Below are positions 12,208 through 25,430 of a stretch of DNA of 64,000 nucleotides, piece after piece; within the stretch, counting starts at the first letter, position 1, and the number at the start of each line of letters is the position of its first letter. This DNA comes from Stercorarius parasiticus (lineage: Eukaryota > Chordata > Aves > Charadriiformes > Stercorariidae). Both the position numbers and the translations under genes were made by a program. The stretch covers positions 248,001 through 312,000 of the forward strand of contig VWZL01004340.1 of the NCBI GenBank assembly GCA_013396915.1, written 5' to 3'. A model generated the notes under the pieces. The model was not told the DNA's origin and ran no database searches. It saw only the letters and a list, made by a program, of their open reading frames with translations.

Positions 12208-15200
12208 ATGGCCAGGAAGCGCAAAGCATCACCCCGGCCGGCGGCTGCCAGCAAGAGGCGCTCCGGGGGGCTGGGGGCGGCGGGGGACGAGCCGGAGGAG
12301 GATGGTGAGTGCGTGAGGGAGGCTGGGCCGGGCGCTGCGCCATTGCCGGGGCTTGGGGCCGCTCCAGGCCTCTGGCGTTTCGGCGGGGGGACCGGGGGGT
12401 GAGACCCGGGGAGCAACGGATGTCAGTTCGCCCTTTGCGCGGCGCTGGCGCCCGGCAGCCCCCGTGAGGGAAGGGGCCGTTCCTGAGGGAAGGGGCTGGA
12501 GGCGCGGATGGCTGTTCTCCACGGGGCCAGAGGGCGGGGCGAGTCACCTGGAGATCGGGGCGTTCAGTCGGTGTGTCCGGCGGGGCCCGCACGCTGTCTG
12601 GGAGCACTTGACAAAGGCTGAAAATCAGCTACTGACAAAAGACCGAGCGAGCCGGTGAGGGTTTGTCTGGCCTCGGCCATGGCGGGGCTGCAGCCGGGAC
12701 GGTGCGGGTCCGTGTCCCAGGAGGTGCCCTGGAAAAAGGTCTCCAGAGCAGCTTCGCAGAATAGTAATTTCTTGTGAGTGACAAGCACGGTGCTTGTTTT
12801 TCAACTGACCCCTCTTTATGTACTTTTTGTGCATTACATTATTATGAGTATTTTCCTTAAGCAGGTCTCGTTGTTCAATTCTTAGCTATTTATTCAGAAA
12901 AAATGACGTGCTCATCATTGTGAGAGCTCGCTTGCTTCTGTCGCTGGCTCTAATGAAATTCATGGAGATATTGTTTCTGATTGGCATGAAGACAGAACTT
13001 CATCCTTTAACGTATCTTCTGTTCTTCTGTCCCATGCAGATGATTTTGAAGAGGAAAAGCCCAGCATAAAGAAGAACAACTCAAAAGCTCCAGCTAGGAA
13101 AAAGGAAGAAAATTTCGATACTGGAGTTTCCAACTCAGCAAATAAGCCTTCAAAACAAAAAGGGGCAAAATCAGTAAGAAAAGAAAATAAAAAACCCACC
13201 AGAAATAAAGGGAATCGTAGCAAAGAGGAAACATGCGAGTAAGTTTACTTATCATTCAAGACTATGGAAATTCTCTGTTCATGTTACTTGTTTAGGGCCC
13301 AGTGCTGCATATGTGCGTGTGGGCAGTTTATTTTAGGCTGTCAGTCCAATTGAGTACATTTGTGTCACAGAGCTGAACAGAATTGCCATCTTATTCATTG
13401 CAGAGTCAGTCCTGAGGAAGATAGTCTGTATAGGAAGTAAATATGTGGGCCTTTTCAAATTCAGTGGTTTAAATATAAAATTTTATTTAATTTTGTATAG
13501 TTTTTAAATGGGACTAAGGAGGCATTGTGGAATCCAGCATGAATAGAAATGTTGGCCTGAGATCTGGGTTTAAAATGATGAGCAGAAATCTTTAGACATA
13601 TCATTCTCTGGTGTTTTTTTGGAATCTAAAATATATCAGCACATGTAGATTGCTATAGCAAATTAATTAATAAAAAGAAATTAAACTGATTGGTCTCATT
13701 TCACTAGCTAGCCGGAGCCTTGGATATTAGTGTAGTGAAACAGAAACAGTTTCAGTACACTTTGAAGGTTCGCTAAGAACAAGTGGTTCAGTGAACCATT
13801 TCTCTGAGGACTCATTTGTACGGCTGTTGTACAGGATGGGGCCTTTTGTAGGTTCAGGCATCTTCCTTCCTAAACATCCTTGCAAATTCAGAACCTAAGT
13901 TTGCACTGAAAAAATGTTGCTTTGTTGAGCCCATGGTTGTTTATGGCAAAGAGAGTTTGCTTTTCAGAGAAGGTATCTGTGGGTTGTCAAATATTCAATC
14001 AGTTGTTGCTGATGCAGAGGTCATGCTTCATTTATTTCCCTATATTTAGTGTGTTCTTCCTCTATTTTTCTTGAATAAACAAGCACCTACATTTGCTGAT
14101 GCTGAAACCGTTTTGATAATTTTAACAGTGACTCGCTGAAGCCCCCTCAGAAGGAGATAAAGTTGAAGAGAGAATCTCCTATTAAAAAAGAGATGGATGA
14201 AGACAATACTGATGATGATGAAAGTGAAGATGAATGGGAGGATGTGGAAGGTAACAATTGCATGTTTATTCGTTTTAAGGAGTAAATATTCTTATACACA
14301 AGTGGGTTTTTTTGTACTTTGATTTTTGAACCATTTCTCACTTGGACTCAGGTAAACGTATATCCTCTGTATACGTAAAGTATGCTCCATGTGCATATCT
14401 GTATCTTTAAAAGCTCGTATCTCACAATGCTTTTAGAATGGTTCCAAAGTAGAAAAAAACAGACAACTACTGACCTGATGATAGCGCCTTGAGTGTTACT
14501 ATTTGTTGGGTTATGTTAAAATTATGCTACCATGCACAAAGCACTCTTTCAGCTGTTTGTGTTATCTAATATTGAGCAGCTAGGAAGGAGTCAGTTTGAA
14601 GATTCAAAACTGCCACTTCCTAGCAGAGTGGAGATGAAACCGAGCTGTTTGATTAGGTGGCCATCAACAAACTGGTAAGAATCATGTTGATCATAACCTT
14701 CCTGTTTTGCTGCTACAGATTTATGCCTTCTAAAGTGAACAGCTATCAGGGGTTTTTTTTGTTTGCTACCCTACAAGTACCCTTCAATTCACATCTGCGT
14801 CATTCCCTTTTCTCCTGTTGAGTTTGCCTGTGACAGTCACTTGCCGTTAGACTGTGCTGAGCTGATTTCTCAACAGCAGGTGACTGGCATCCCACAGTTA
14901 TTTGAAATAAGTGAGCACAAACAGTGTTATGGAAGATCCAGGAGCTCGTAATTACTGGGGATGTTCTGTTGGTACATTGTTTGAACAGTTGTTTGAACAC
15001 TTTAGAAGGAATAGGTAGGTTCTTATCCCATTGTGAGACCTCCTTGGGGCATCTATTCCATGTTTACATATCATTTAGTATTATTTTATTTTTCCAGAGC
15101 TCCAGGAACCTGCCACAGATAAGTTAGAAGAAGCTGCTGTTCTTCCGGCAGCGGTGCTGCCAAGCAATCCTGTCGAGATAGAGATTGAAACCCCAGAGCA

Positions 15201-18200
15201 GATGAAGAAAAGAGAGAGGAGGTAAGAACGGGGAAGGCAGCGGAGGACCGTTAAAGGATGAAGTTAAAAATATGCTAGGTCTTGACTGGCACTGACTTGC
15301 TCTGTTATGGGTGGAAATGCCCACTTGGTGCAGACTGTTGAGTTGGAATGATGCAAGGTCATGGGATGGAGAACAGTTTACACACTGACAATTTTACCAA
15401 AAATCTTCAATGGAAGAAATCGTCAGTTGGCAGGAATGGAGGCTTTTCAGCTTCCTTGAAAACCAAGCGTGTAACTTCATTGTGCTTTAATATCTACAGT
15501 TCCAAATCAGGGACAGTAGTAGCTCTCTTCAAGTAGAGCTGTGGGTGAATGGCGTTGTTGTACTGTAATATCTTAACAGCTCAGGTGGAAGCCTCTGTGT
15601 GCCCGTACCTGAGCTGTGAATAGGTGGGTCAAATGAATGTCCTTGGCAGCTGGGAGCATTATACCAAGGCTTTCTTTTTGTGGCACCTGGAGCCTTGCTG
15701 ATGCCTCATGCTGTTACAGGGTGGGCACTGTCCCAGGCCAGCCCTTCATAACAAAGCAACCAGAATATCTGTTGCCTCTAAGTTGAAAGACTTCATCAAT
15801 GAAGAGAAAACCATTTTTCCAGGAATCTGTATGGAATGCTAGCAGTAGTCTAAAAGTCAAACAATTCAAACAGTGAGTTACAAGTTTAGTATGAAGCTGT
15901 CCAAAGCTGGCTGGTAGGAAACGGTAGGCACATAAAGTTAGGTGGAATTTAGGCCATCTGATATAACCAAGCTCTCAGTTGTCAAGTATGTGGAGTTCAC
16001 GATTTAATACTCTTATGCAGCCTGTATGCCTGTTCACATAGCCAGTAATTAAATTTTTGTTAAACGTGCACAGAAGATTCTCTGAGATGGATTCTCTTTG
16101 TGAACTGATCCAATGCAGAAATCTAGAAAAGCAGGTCCATAGAAAAACCACACCATCCGTTTCATTTGTAATCTTATGCAGAGAAAAAAGGAAAGCCGAG
16201 TTTGAGATGTATCTTCGGAGAATGATGAAACGTTTCAGCAAGGACGTTCGTGAGAACACACATAAGGTATTGGTCAATCAGAAACCTGGCAGAGAAAAAA
16301 TTGGGTGTAAAGGTGTCTGAACTGATTCATAATGAAGAAGGAATTAATTTTGATCAAATAATTTGGGGCTGTGGCTAGAAGGAAAAGGTAAAAAGGCCGT
16401 AGTGCTGACAAATGCTCATTAGACTTCTGCTGAACTGTAAGTTAGAAACATCAGTGACTGCATTAGTAAAATTCTAAATCAAAGCAGATTTGAGTAGGGT
16501 GTCTATTTCCCCATGAGAGTGTATCTGCTCATTCTGTTGGGGTTAAACTGTCAGCTCTACATATAGCAGGAGACACTGAGAGGGACTTCAAGGCTTTACT
16601 GTCTTCTGATGGCGATCTGAAGACAGCCCTGTGTCCACCCTGTGTATGCTTGGGAGGCTTCATTGTTGCCTGTCTCTGTTAAAAGGAGCAGTAAAGCCTT
16701 CCTCATCTATGCCATGGACAATAGTTCCAGCAAAGAAAATCTGTTGTGAACTCATTATAGAAACTTTTTTCTCTCAGGTTCACCTCTTGTGTTTATTAGC
16801 AAATGGTTTCTATAGGAACAGGATCTGCAACCAGCCAGATCTTCATGCCATTGGTCTATCCATCGTCCCCACCTGCTTCACGAAAGTGCCTGCAGGCCAA
16901 GTGGACCTTCCCTACCTTTCCAACTTGGTGAAATGGTAAAACTCCATCTCCTAATCATGCTATCACATAGAATGTAGAGCCAGGATTCAGGGAGAGGGGT
17001 AAATGTAATTACCAATTTTCAGTGTTTTTTCTGATTTTAGATAAAAGGGTGAGAGTCTGTCCTTTTTGCAGAAAGAAAGGGTGAACTATGAAGTTTAAGA
17101 ATACAGTCACAAACGCTAGACAATACACAGCAAGCAGTTGCATGGTCCTAGCTGCTGGTTGAGGTCAAACCATGACACTTGTATTTCAGGTTTGTTGGAA
17201 CCTTCACTATCAATGATGAGCTTTCCGCTGAGAAAGGAGAGCCCCTTCAGTCGACCTTGGAGAGGCGCTTTGCCATCTATGCTGCACGTGATGATGAAGA
17301 ATTGGTTCATGTAAGTGACTGGGAAGTGCAGGGCTGGTTCCTGAGGTTGCATGCTAGATCAGTGCTGTAGTGCTGTCAGGTCACACGCAAAGGGGTGTTT
17401 GAGGGAAGGATTTGGAGAAAACAAATTGGTGACTTAGGTGGCTACCTACACCTCTGTGTCAGTGTATACAGCACTGGGTAAAAGGTAGGAACGAAAATGA
17501 TTTGTGACAGAACCCAGATTGTAAAAGACTTTCAAGAGGTTTTTCTATATACTTTGAAAAAAAGTTAAACATGCTTTACTTTTTCTTTTGCAGATATTTT
17601 TAATTATTTTGCGAGCATTGCAGCTGCTGTGTCGCCTCGTGCTGTCTTTTCAGCCTATTCCTCTCAAGGAGACGAGAGCAAAGGTAGGTTTTGCTGGGTG
17701 TGTGAAATAAAGTATAGGTTACTGGTTTAGAGAGTAGGATTGAAAAACCTTTCTGGCTGCTGCAGCTTGAAGTGAATCGCTTACTGCATGAACCAGGGTG
17801 ATGATAATGTTCTGTCTATAGCTCAGAAGATGCAAAGCCTTATTTTGTAGGTTTCTCCTTTAAAAACAATGCCCATTTTGTGTGTTTCAGCAAAGACTTC
17901 TTGTGCTTCAGTGTTTTGAAATTTCTTTAAAATTTAGACAGCAAACACTTGCTGCTCGAGTACACCTCTCCTCAGCCATTGGCTTGAAGATTCCAAGTCC
18001 CTAAGACATGCAGAATGACCATGCCTGCCAGTCTTTGGTCTGCAATGCACCTTGTGCTGATTTCAGTCTTTTTTTTTTTTTTAACATATTCTTAGCCATG
18101 GTAATAAAAGTGACCTAGTCTCTTTCTTTGCAGGTAAAAAGCTCATCCAAGAGACAGTCTCTCAGTACCTCTGAGGGGCAGGAGAGCTCTGCCACAACAC

Positions 18201-21200
18201 CCAAAGCCGTGGCAAAAAAATGCCCTTGCAGAAAAGCCAAACAGGATGAAAAATCCTCAGAGAGTGAAGGAGACAACAAGGAGGCAAAGAAACGCAAAAC
18301 TGCTCAAACCAAAAGGACACGCAAGTCAAAGTTGACTACAGATAGCCAGGAACAGAAGGAATCTAGTAATGAAGAGAGTGGTTTAGTGGAAAAAGATGTG
18401 CCAGTCAGGCCCAAGAATGATCGCCGGAGACGAGTGGCTTCCAAAGTGTGTTACAAAGAAGAGAGTGGAAGTGATGAGGACAGTGTTTCGGACTTTGAGG
18501 TTTCAGAGGAGGAGAGTGGTCTCTCTGATGAGGATTTTGAAACCGTCTCTAAAAGGCAGAAGAGCTCACTGGGCTCCCAGAAGTCAAAGGTAACGGCTAT
18601 AAAAAGCCCAAAAACCGAGACTTCAGAATCAAGGCTATCCAAAAATTCATGTGGAGCTGAGCCTAGGTCAGCAAAAAGTACAGCTCCAGCCTTGCCTCAT
18701 GCACAGAGAAAGAGAAACAAAATAATTTCTAGCGATGAGGATGATGGACAGCAGGAGGTAAGGAAAGTGGTGGGCACAGACCAGTGGCTGGAGGTTTTCC
18801 TTGAACGTGAGGACAAGTGGGTGTGTGTGGACTGTGTTCATGGCAACGTTGGCCAGGCCCAGCTGTGCTTCACATATGCCACAAAGCCACTTTCCTACAT
18901 TGTGGGATTTGACAATGATGGAAGCGTCAGGGATGTGACGCAAAGATATGACCCAGTGTGGATGACCACAACAAGGAAGAGTCGTGTGGACCCTGAGTGG
19001 TGGGAAGACACGCTGCAGCCATATAAAAGTCCCTATGTGGAAAGAGACAAGAAGGAGGAAAATGAGGTAAATAGCAATAGGTTATTCAGGACGTTTAGTG
19101 CCAGGAGTCCAGTCCTTGGATTTCCATTCATGCAAAAATCATTAGGAATCTTTCCATGAGGAAGGAAGTTTGTATTTGAGCTTGAAAGGTTCAGATTGAG
19201 CATGTTTTGAAGGGAATGTACAATGATAGATTAAAATAGTATCAAATGGAGGCTGTTCGGAGAAACCTAGATAGCAAAAGTACTGGACAGCCCATGCCGG
19301 AAACTTACTGATGTGGTTTCTGTACAATTTAGCATTATCCTTCTTGGAAAGAGTCTTTAAAATACGTAGATTTGGGTACACATCTAAGTACCTATTTGCA
19401 ACAAGAATGCTTTGGTTTGTTGGCTCATCTGATTAAGTTTCTGGTGTTTTTTTCCTCTGATCCATGTTATAATCATTATTACTTTCTTACAAATGGTAGT
19501 GCAAGAGAGTTGTGAAATCACTTTTCTTTGTATAATTCCTACAGTTTCAAGTTAAGCTTCAAGATCAACCTCTACCAACAGCAATTGGAGAGTACAAAAA
19601 CCATCCTCTCTATGCCCTGAAGAGGCACCTCTTGAAATACCAGGCGATCTATCCTGAGTCAGCTGCTGTCCTAGGGTACTGCAGGGGAGAGGCTGTCTAC
19701 TCCAGGTGAGTGTCATGTGTGACTGCGATCATTTGTATAAATTGAAGAGCTAATTTGTGTGAAGACCATGACGGTATTAGCGGTAGTCTCAGGCCATGTG
19801 CATGGACAGGGTGAGGCATTTAGCTGCTCAGACAGCATTTGTGTATCACTTAGATACAGGGTTTTTAGAATGCGTAACATGTGAATAACAGTTTGGAAGC
19901 CTCTTAGAGACTTCAAAACTTTTATGGTGCTTCCTTATGGCCTTCTTAGAGACTGCGTACACACGTTGCACTCCAAGGACACTTGGCTAAAGCAAGCTCG
20001 AGTGGTGAGGATTGGAGAGGTGCCTTACAAGGTAAGAGGGTTTGATGTCCTCCTATGCAACACATCTGCACTCTAAAGTTCAGTCTCAATTCTGTTTCGA
20101 TTTTTGCCTTCTCTCTGTCAGCAGATGTAGATTTCTCACTTGCTTGAGTGGTTTGTGGTAGCTGCATTGTTAATCTGTCCACCTACTGTGCCTGTAGTTC
20201 CTGTATACTACCCAAAGCCCAGCTATCTTTTCTTTCCACCCCAAGGGCATCTGTCTAGCAGAACTGCACCCTTTTCATCTTCTTTAAAGGTGTCCTAGCA
20301 TTTTATATGAACTGCAGGATCTGGCTCCCTGTTGCGTACAGGTGCTGTGGGTTATCGTTTATAAGCAATGGGTGCTGAAGCTAGGAAATAGACATTTCTT
20401 GTTTCCCAGAGCCTTCTCCTTTGATGTGCTAAGAAAGCCTGAAATCACCAGCAGCTTGTTGCTGTGCTTGGTCATTGTATTTGCACAGATGGTGAAAGGA
20501 TTTTCCAACCAGGCGAGGAAGGCGCGACTTGCAGAGCCTGCAAACCGGGACAAAGAGGACCTGGCACTGTTTGGTCGCTGGCAGACAGAGGATTATCAGC
20601 CGCCTATCGCAGTGGATGGAAAGGTAGCTAGGAAGGCAGAGGGCTGGTGTTAAAGGGAGTGTTTGTATGGAGCTGTGGGCTTTATTTTTGTAGAAGTTGC
20701 ATGTTGCAGAGGTGAGATCAGTCAATAACATCTGGATTCAGGATTAAGACTTCTGAGATGACTAAACCCAGGAGGAAATGGTCAAAACTTCACTGAAGCC
20801 TTTCCTGAGTACAAGTCATGAGCAGAGATTGCTAATTTTATAATTTCATTAATCTAATTTGCCTACCCCGTGTTTGTTTTGCTGATTCTCTGCATTACAG
20901 TAACAAGGCCGGGGCAGAGAACATAGCTAGGAGATAACCATGTGGCTAAAATCTAGGCTTGTGCCTTGTTATGTGAATGTTAATCAAATACGAGAGTGGA
21001 ATCTAGCAGGTCAGAAGGAAGGGAGAGTCCCTGAGTTGCAGCAGGGATTTTCACCTCTCTCCAGAGAGAAGGAGTGTCACCATTTCTCTTTAATTATGCC
21101 ATAACAGGTTCCTCGGAATGAATATGGAAATGTCTATCTTTTCCTGCCATCCATGTTACCCATTGGCTGTGTGCAGCTGAGACTCCCAAACCTGAACAGA

Positions 21201-23189
21201 TTGGCGCGGAAATTGGACATTGACTGTGCTCAGGCCATCACTGGATTTGATTTTCACGGCGGTTACTCACACCCAGTGTATGTAAAGCTGCTTTGTTGCA
21301 GCTGATAGATTTTGATGTCCTGCAGAAGCTGTATACCCTGTGTTACGGAGTACATGCCCTCTCTTTTTTGCTAGTAGTGGCAGCGGAGTCAGTGGCTCTG
21401 GCGTACGGAAGTGACTTTGTATGCTTTAAGAGTCTGCACTTGTGCAGGGAGGATAGGCAGTGGGTTACACGCTTAGATCCTATGAGACAGACAGATGGTT
21501 CTGCCAGTATTCAGTAGCTTGCTTTTGCTTTGGCTGGGTCAGCAGGCATTTGCTCCCTTTCTTTTTTCTTCTAGTTGCTGACAGAGGATTGTGTTCTCCT
21601 TCCTAGTACCGATGGCTATGTTGTCTGTGAGGAGTATAAAGAGGTCCTCATTGCTGCGTGGGAGAATGAACAAGCAGAAATAGAAAAGAAGGAGAAGGAG
21701 GTGGGAATTGTTTTTGCGGCTTCCTTATTGTTACATTTATTAAGTAAATTTCATTGACACTGGACAGTGAAACAAGGGTGGGCTGTGTAAGCACCAGACA
21801 CAGCACTCTTGTGACCGAGGGACTGGTTGCATCCTCCAGATGCCCCATTTTGGGCTTGCTGTCCAGACTGCAGTGGGATGCAGTGCAAGGGTGTAGCAAG
21901 ATCTGAAGTAGTGCATACTTTGGAATAGTTTTCCATGGCTGCTGGGAAAAAAAAAAGAGGAATACACATTGGAGGTTAAAGTATTGCAGGTGGCTCTGGT
22001 GTAATTTACAGAGTCGTGGTGCGCATTAGAAAGTGACAGTAATTCAGGTACTTAGCAGATAATTGGACACCAATACATTTTACTCTTAAGAATCCTACTG
22101 GCCTATAATCTTTTAACGTGACACATTTAAGTTGGCTTGGGTTTTTTTAATGGCACTTTAAAATCTTCAAACTTTCTGTGGGTGTAAATACATTGAAACT
22201 TACAATAGTAAATTTTCTCTTTTCAATAACAATCCCACACAGAAGCGTGAGAAAAGAGCTCTGGGGAATTGGAAGCTGCTGACAAAAGGACTTCTCATCA
22301 GAGAGAGACTGAAGCAACGCTACTCCGTCAAGGTATTCTGCATTTTCATTCGTGATTTGTTTTTCAGGATGATATTTCTCTACCAAGATACCTTTTTTCC
22401 AGAATTTCCCATGTGCCATGTTTCCAGCTGTAGAGTGTAGAACTTCCAGAGTGCAGTTGCTCAAAAATCTTTTTCTTTCCTGTTGTTAGCATGTGACTAG
22501 CAACTAGAAAAAAAACTACTCCAGAAATGCAATGTGGTCATGTCCATGAAAGATTCATTATTGTTTAACAAGAGATTAGTGTTTCCCAAAGCATCATTTT
22601 TTGGGATATTATTTTCTGTTTTGACATACCCCCTTCCTAGATTTATTCCTCCAAGCCAAGCAAGCAGATGACCGGATGAGAGGGGGCTGCTGCTTGTTGT
22701 CAAGTTAGGTGTTTTAATTCTTAATCTTTTCCCCATTAAGAAAGGCGAAAGGCATGATCTTTTTAAAGCAGGTTTATTTTTATTCTTCCACAGCCAAAAA
22801 TCTTTTTGCTTGTGTTGAAAGAATGCTTGACATCCAGGAATAGAAACACACTGCTTTGGGTGAGAAGCAGTAAACTTTTGTGATGTCCTTAAGCGTCACT
22901 GTGACAGAAGACAAGCCCCTTTAAGAAAGGGTGGTTTCTAGAGCAAATTTTGAATTTCCACACCTGTTTTTTCCAGACTGAGCCATCAGCACCTGAGACA
23001 GGCAAAGGAGCAGGATTCTCTTCCGATGAAGAAGGGGGTCCGAGTTCGGAGACTGCAGTAGGGAATGCGGCCATTTCTTGGCCCCAAAATCGCCAGTTGG
23101 AGAAAAAAAAAGAAGAGAAGACAACAAGAAAGAGCAAGCGAGAAATGAAAGGAGAAGCAGCACAGTTGTTCCCTTTTGAGAAACTGTGA
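12208..23189 (+). CDS. XPC: XPC, DNA damage recognition factor of global-genome nucleotide excision repair
   Basis: Sixteen coding exons: 12208-12304, 13040-13238, 14129-14250, 15098-15221, 16182-16266, 16778-16935, 17190-17310, 17594-17683, 18134-19066, 19545-19705, 19950-20031, 20489-20623, 21108-21277, 21607-21700, 22243-22332, 22977-23189. All have GT-AG borders and phases agree, giving 2,874 nt and 957 aa (human 940). The N-terminus is basic/acidic and disordered. A split transglutaminase-like fold occupies about 185-332 and 548-651, separated by a Ser/Lys/Glu-rich linker in the 933-nt exon 9. The beta-hairpin domains BHD1-3 cover about 652-850, with W709, F752, F816 and F818 at the places of human W690, F733, F797 and F799; human F756 is Tyr775 here. 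The centrin-2-binding helix is near 866-882 ([15 protein letters not shown]) and the C-terminus is LFPFEKL. With RAD23B and CETN2, XPC binds the undamaged strand opposite helix-distorting lesions and recruits TFIIH. It is divergent from LSM3 and tail-to-tail with TMEM43. Confidence 0.98.
12305..22976 (+). other. XPC: XPC introns
   Basis: Fifteen introns, from about 230 bases (17684-18133 is 450, 19706-19949 is 244) to about 960 bases (15222-16181). Apart from a poly-T tract before exon 9 (18069-18082), I see no transposon, RNA gene or extra exon in them. Open frames that continue from exons 5, 7, 9, 12 and 14 into the following intron end within 30-100 codons and are read-through only. Confidence 0.7.
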
Positions 23190-24295
23190 TCAGAACAAGC
23201 ATTTCTTTGCTGTTTCCAGATGCAAGAACAATAGTCACAACAAAAGTAGCCTTTGCCAGTTAAGGACTTAGTCTTCCTGTGCACTTGTGTTTCTGAGCTA
23301 CCAGGGACCAGCCTAATTCAGTATCAAGAGATTCTTCTGCTATCACAGGTCATTAGGTTCATCCTTTTTTCCTTGGACTTAGGAGAAGCAGATGTGCAGC
23401 TGTACCTTCTGAGAAAATCACTTTGTGCTATTGGGGTTTTTTTGCTCTCTTGTATTACTCAGCACTACTAATTCGGTTTCTGAGGCATTCCTTTCATTAG
23501 CACTTCTCCCATTTTTTTCCTGCTTGCTCAGAACTAAAGCGTGCAGCTGCTCTTTGACAGTCTGCGGTGAGCTGGCCAAAGGACTACCGACACCTTCATT
23601 GATTCATACCTCATTCAAATCAGTGGTGAGGTAGAGTGCTGGTCTCACTGTCTCATCATCACAGAAGGGGAAGTACTTCCTCTAAGGGGTAAAGAAGCAC
23701 GCAATCAAGCTTTGGATGAATCTGAAAATTCACTTTCTAAAGAATCTCTGCCTTTTGTGAAAACTCAGTTTTGGGTTTTCATCCTGCCATCTTCCTTGAC
23801 TTTCAGAAATCTTGTGCATTTGAAAGAAGTCCTGTCCTCATTTCAAACTTAAGGTTAAATATGTCTTCTTAAGTAATTTGAATATATACATACGTGTTTC
23901 AGTTTTATCAAGACCATGTGGATATGTTCGGGAGCGAAACATGTGAAACTGACTGCCTGTCATTGTCAGAAATTAAATTTACTGCAACCATAGAGCTCTT
24001 GTAAATGTTATCCAGTACCTAAGCATTAAAACACTTAAGAATGTTAAATCTACACAAGCTTTTCCTGCAGTTTTGTAATAGAAATGCTGATCTGTCTTTT
24101 GCAGTATTTTTATAACTAAATTACACTGACACTGTCTCTTCAAAAATAGAGGGGAGCACAGTCTAGTCATTGCTGGACATTGTCACAGAGGAAAGATTGA
24201 AACATGAGAAAATGGCTGACATTTAATTATGTTCAGAAAGAACTCTATTTTTGTACTGTATTTGTAGAACAAAATAAAGTATGGGAAAAGAGTAT
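23190..24295 (+). other. XPC: XPC 3' untranslated region (inferred)
   Basis: Sequence after the XPC stop up to just beyond the AATAAA at 24273. It is AT-rich and has no sustained reading frame. ATTAAA variants near 23971 and 24025 could give shorter transcripts. Confidence 0.6.
24273..24278 (+). terminator. XPC: polyadenylation signal, XPC
   Basis: AATAAA followed by a GT-rich stretch (GTATGGGAAAAGAGTATGTT), about 1.08 kb after the stop. This is the first canonical hexamer downstream of XPC. A second plus-strand AATAAA lies at 25403 and could serve a longer form. Confidence 0.65.
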
Positions 24296-24299
24296 GTTG

Positions 24300-25430
24300 T
24301 CCATTACACCTCTCCTCTGGCCAGCTCACTCTTCTGTAAGCAGCTCTGTTTCCCTGGAAGGACTCTCACGCAAGGATAAGAATGCACCGAGTTTTTAGGT
24401 TTTGCTACCAAATTCTAAATAATTGAAAAAAAAAAAAAAGCGACCTAAGTTGGAGGTTTAGGGAGCAGACATGACCTGTATGCAGCATGCACCCTGAGAT
24501 GTCCTGTGAACGCGAGGGCCCACCTCCAGCTCCTGCTGGTACCAGTAATTTTTCGTCTGCTTAAAATGGGAGCTGGTACCAGCTGTACCAAAGCGACTCT
24601 GTACTGCCAAACTTGGGACACTCAGCACAGATAAGCCAAATTAGGAGTCTAGTGATTACTTATAGTCAGCAGGGAAGGAGACAGTAACATCTTCAGAGGG
24701 CAGGGTCCTACTCCTCAGCTCCGCAGGGAGGCAGCTCTCCTAACCTAAGCATGCAGAAGATGAAAGAGTAAATACGCTTTAAGGGAGACCAAAGCAGAAA
24801 GGGAAGATGATTGACAGAGCAGGTACATGTGCTGCCAGATCTTGGTAAGGAAGCGAGAGAAATACTGCTTCCGTTGTTTCTAGAGAAACCTTGTTTGTGT
24901 ACGTGCAAGGCAAGCGAGCCTTGGCTCTGCCAGCATGCCCGTCCTGGGAAACGTGAAGTTCTTCTGTCACAGGAGTCCGTCTTTATTTTACGTCATTCCT
25001 GTGCACACACTAGTATGTAAGACAAAAGTATTTCAAGCTGTTGAATGCACAGGTAAGGTAAACCCCTGGTCTCTTGAAGAACACAAGATGCTGCATCCAG
25101 TCAGGACCTTCATATTTTTCAAATAACCATAGAGGCAAGGAAGTTACTATTACTTCAGTAGCCAGTAATGGGGAGTAAAAGCACGGTAGGCTGGAATCAG
25201 CCTTTCATCACATGGAAGTATAAAGAGCAGATGGCAGCTGTGCTGCTATTAGGAACTCGCTTCCCAAAATGAGGAAATATTTCCAGGCTGCACAAAACCC
25301 AACTGCACATTTATCTCAACCAGCAATAGAAAACTAGCTCATGTGGAAGCTACAAACTAATCCTCCGTGTCCCTGGACATGAAGCATGCAATACATAAAT
25401 GTAATAAAAAAGAAGCCTACAGACCAACGT
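24300..25430. other. gap between the convergent XPC and TMEM43 tails
   Basis: About 1.1 kb with an A13 run at 24426-24438 but no recognised gene or transposon. It may be partly transcribed if XPC uses the distal signal at 25403. Confidence 0.5.

Larger units (their letters stand above)
11690..12620. promoter_or_regulatory. CpG island over the LSM3/XPC divergent start
   Basis: A stretch of strongly raised G+C and CpG density in otherwise AT-rich DNA, covering LSM3 exon 1, XPC exon 1 and the start of both first introns. Several long frames are open through it on both strands only because stop codons are rare in GC-rich DNA; none has splice or family support. The boundaries are by eye. Confidence 0.8.

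Noticed and set aside
11622..12308. Long plus-strand open frame (228 codons) across LSM3 exon 1 and into XPC exon 1
   Set aside because: It lies in the CpG island where stops are rare, is rich in Pro/Gly/Arg/Ser, and has a different frame from both real first exons. It resembles no protein.
12050..12607. Minus-strand open frame of 185 codons over the LSM3/XPC promoter
   Set aside because: A Pro/Ala/Arg-rich compositional artefact of the GC-rich promoter. The real LSM3 exon 1 is only seven codons and is spliced.
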